Origin: JAXHUM01 sp034189325 | GTDB taxonomy: Bacteria > Desulfobacterota > DSM-4660 > Desulfatiglandales > Desulfatiglandaceae | Direction of reading: 5' to 3' | DNA: 64,000 bases | Assembly (NCBI GenBank): GCA_034189325.1 | Contig: JAXHUM010000077.1 | Span: 57,334-121,333 of the forward strand | Part shown: in pieces, positions 63,956 through 64,000 of the stretch | Layout: each line of letters opens with the position of its first letter | Numbering within the stretch: position 1 is the first letter of the stretch | The notes under the pieces: generated by a model | Told to the model about the DNA's origin: nothing | The model's database searches: none | What the model saw: only the letters and a program-made list of their open reading frames with translations | Translations under genes and position numbers: made by a program

Positions 63956-64000
63956 ATAGTGGGTAAATATCGGCCCGGCAAGGGTCGATTCCATTCAGCT

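Overview
The window comes from a strictly anaerobic, energy-limited bacterium, most likely a member of the Desulfobacterota (the old Deltaproteobacteria; syntrophic or sulfate-reducing type). This is inferred from gene content: Liv-type ABC operons that also encode acyl-CoA synthetases, two TRAP transporters, an HdrD-like iron-sulfur/CCG protein, thiolase/DUF35 pairs, an ADP-forming acyl-CoA synthetase, CBS-ACT proteins, a B12-dependent acyl-CoA mutase and a selenocysteine-containing SelD. Base composition looks even, near 50% GC. I saw no rRNA, tRNA, CRISPR array, insertion sequence or phage gene.

Layout. (1) 1-8650: a minus-strand operon livG, acyl-CoA synthetase, livH, livM, livK, livF and then a citryl-CoA lyase-like gene cut by the window edge. 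A TetR repressor gene lies upstream, and two near-identical operators sit before livG and before tetR. (2) 8880-13490: a small cysteine protein with a PilZ protein, then a three-gene set (GpgS-like glycosyltransferase, HAD phosphatase, second glycosyltransferase) that looks like a route to a glycosylglycerate compatible solute. (3) 13800-19660: HD protein, secreted coiled-coil protein, CBS-ACT protein, alpha/beta hydrolase, a kinase-like pair (APH fold plus P-loop) and a PAS histidine kinase. (4) 19740-24310: metal and membrane genes (ArsP_2-type permease, zinc ribbon, CDF efflux protein fused to a NifX-like domain, DUF4405 membrane protein) and a cytidylate-kinase-like protein. (5) 24690-28690: HdrD-like protein followed by a TRAP transporter. 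(6) 28950-37940, plus strand: a sigma-54 promoter precedes a CBS-ACT gene, then universal stress proteins, a GAF histidine kinase, an ADP-forming acyl-CoA synthetase with an acetyltransferase domain, a phasin-like protein and a UbiB-family kinase. A strong bidirectional terminator closes this block. (7) 38090-55800, minus strand: a long catabolic block with a second Liv module (without permeases), enoyl-CoA hydratase, CaiB-type and family I CoA-transferases, an acyl-CoA dehydrogenase broken by a one-base frameshift, two thiolases, a DUF35 protein and a second TRAP transporter. (8) 56340-63960: a 3-hydroxyacyl-CoA dehydrogenase-type SDR, selD with an in-frame UGA, a lipoprotein, a two-subunit acyl-CoA mutase with altered active-site residues, and phosphoglycerate mutase.

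Together the genes describe uptake of carboxylic acids (Liv and TRAP), activation to CoA thioesters, beta-oxidation-like breakdown and carbon-skeleton rearrangement, with ATP recovery through an ADP-forming synthetase and stress control by a sigma-54-dependent block. The actual substrates cannot be read from the sequence. The least ordinary items are the UGA-containing selD with its SECIS hairpin, the mutase lacking the methylmalonyl-CoA signature residues, two sets of repeated operators, and the G-tract frameshift in the acyl-CoA dehydrogenase.
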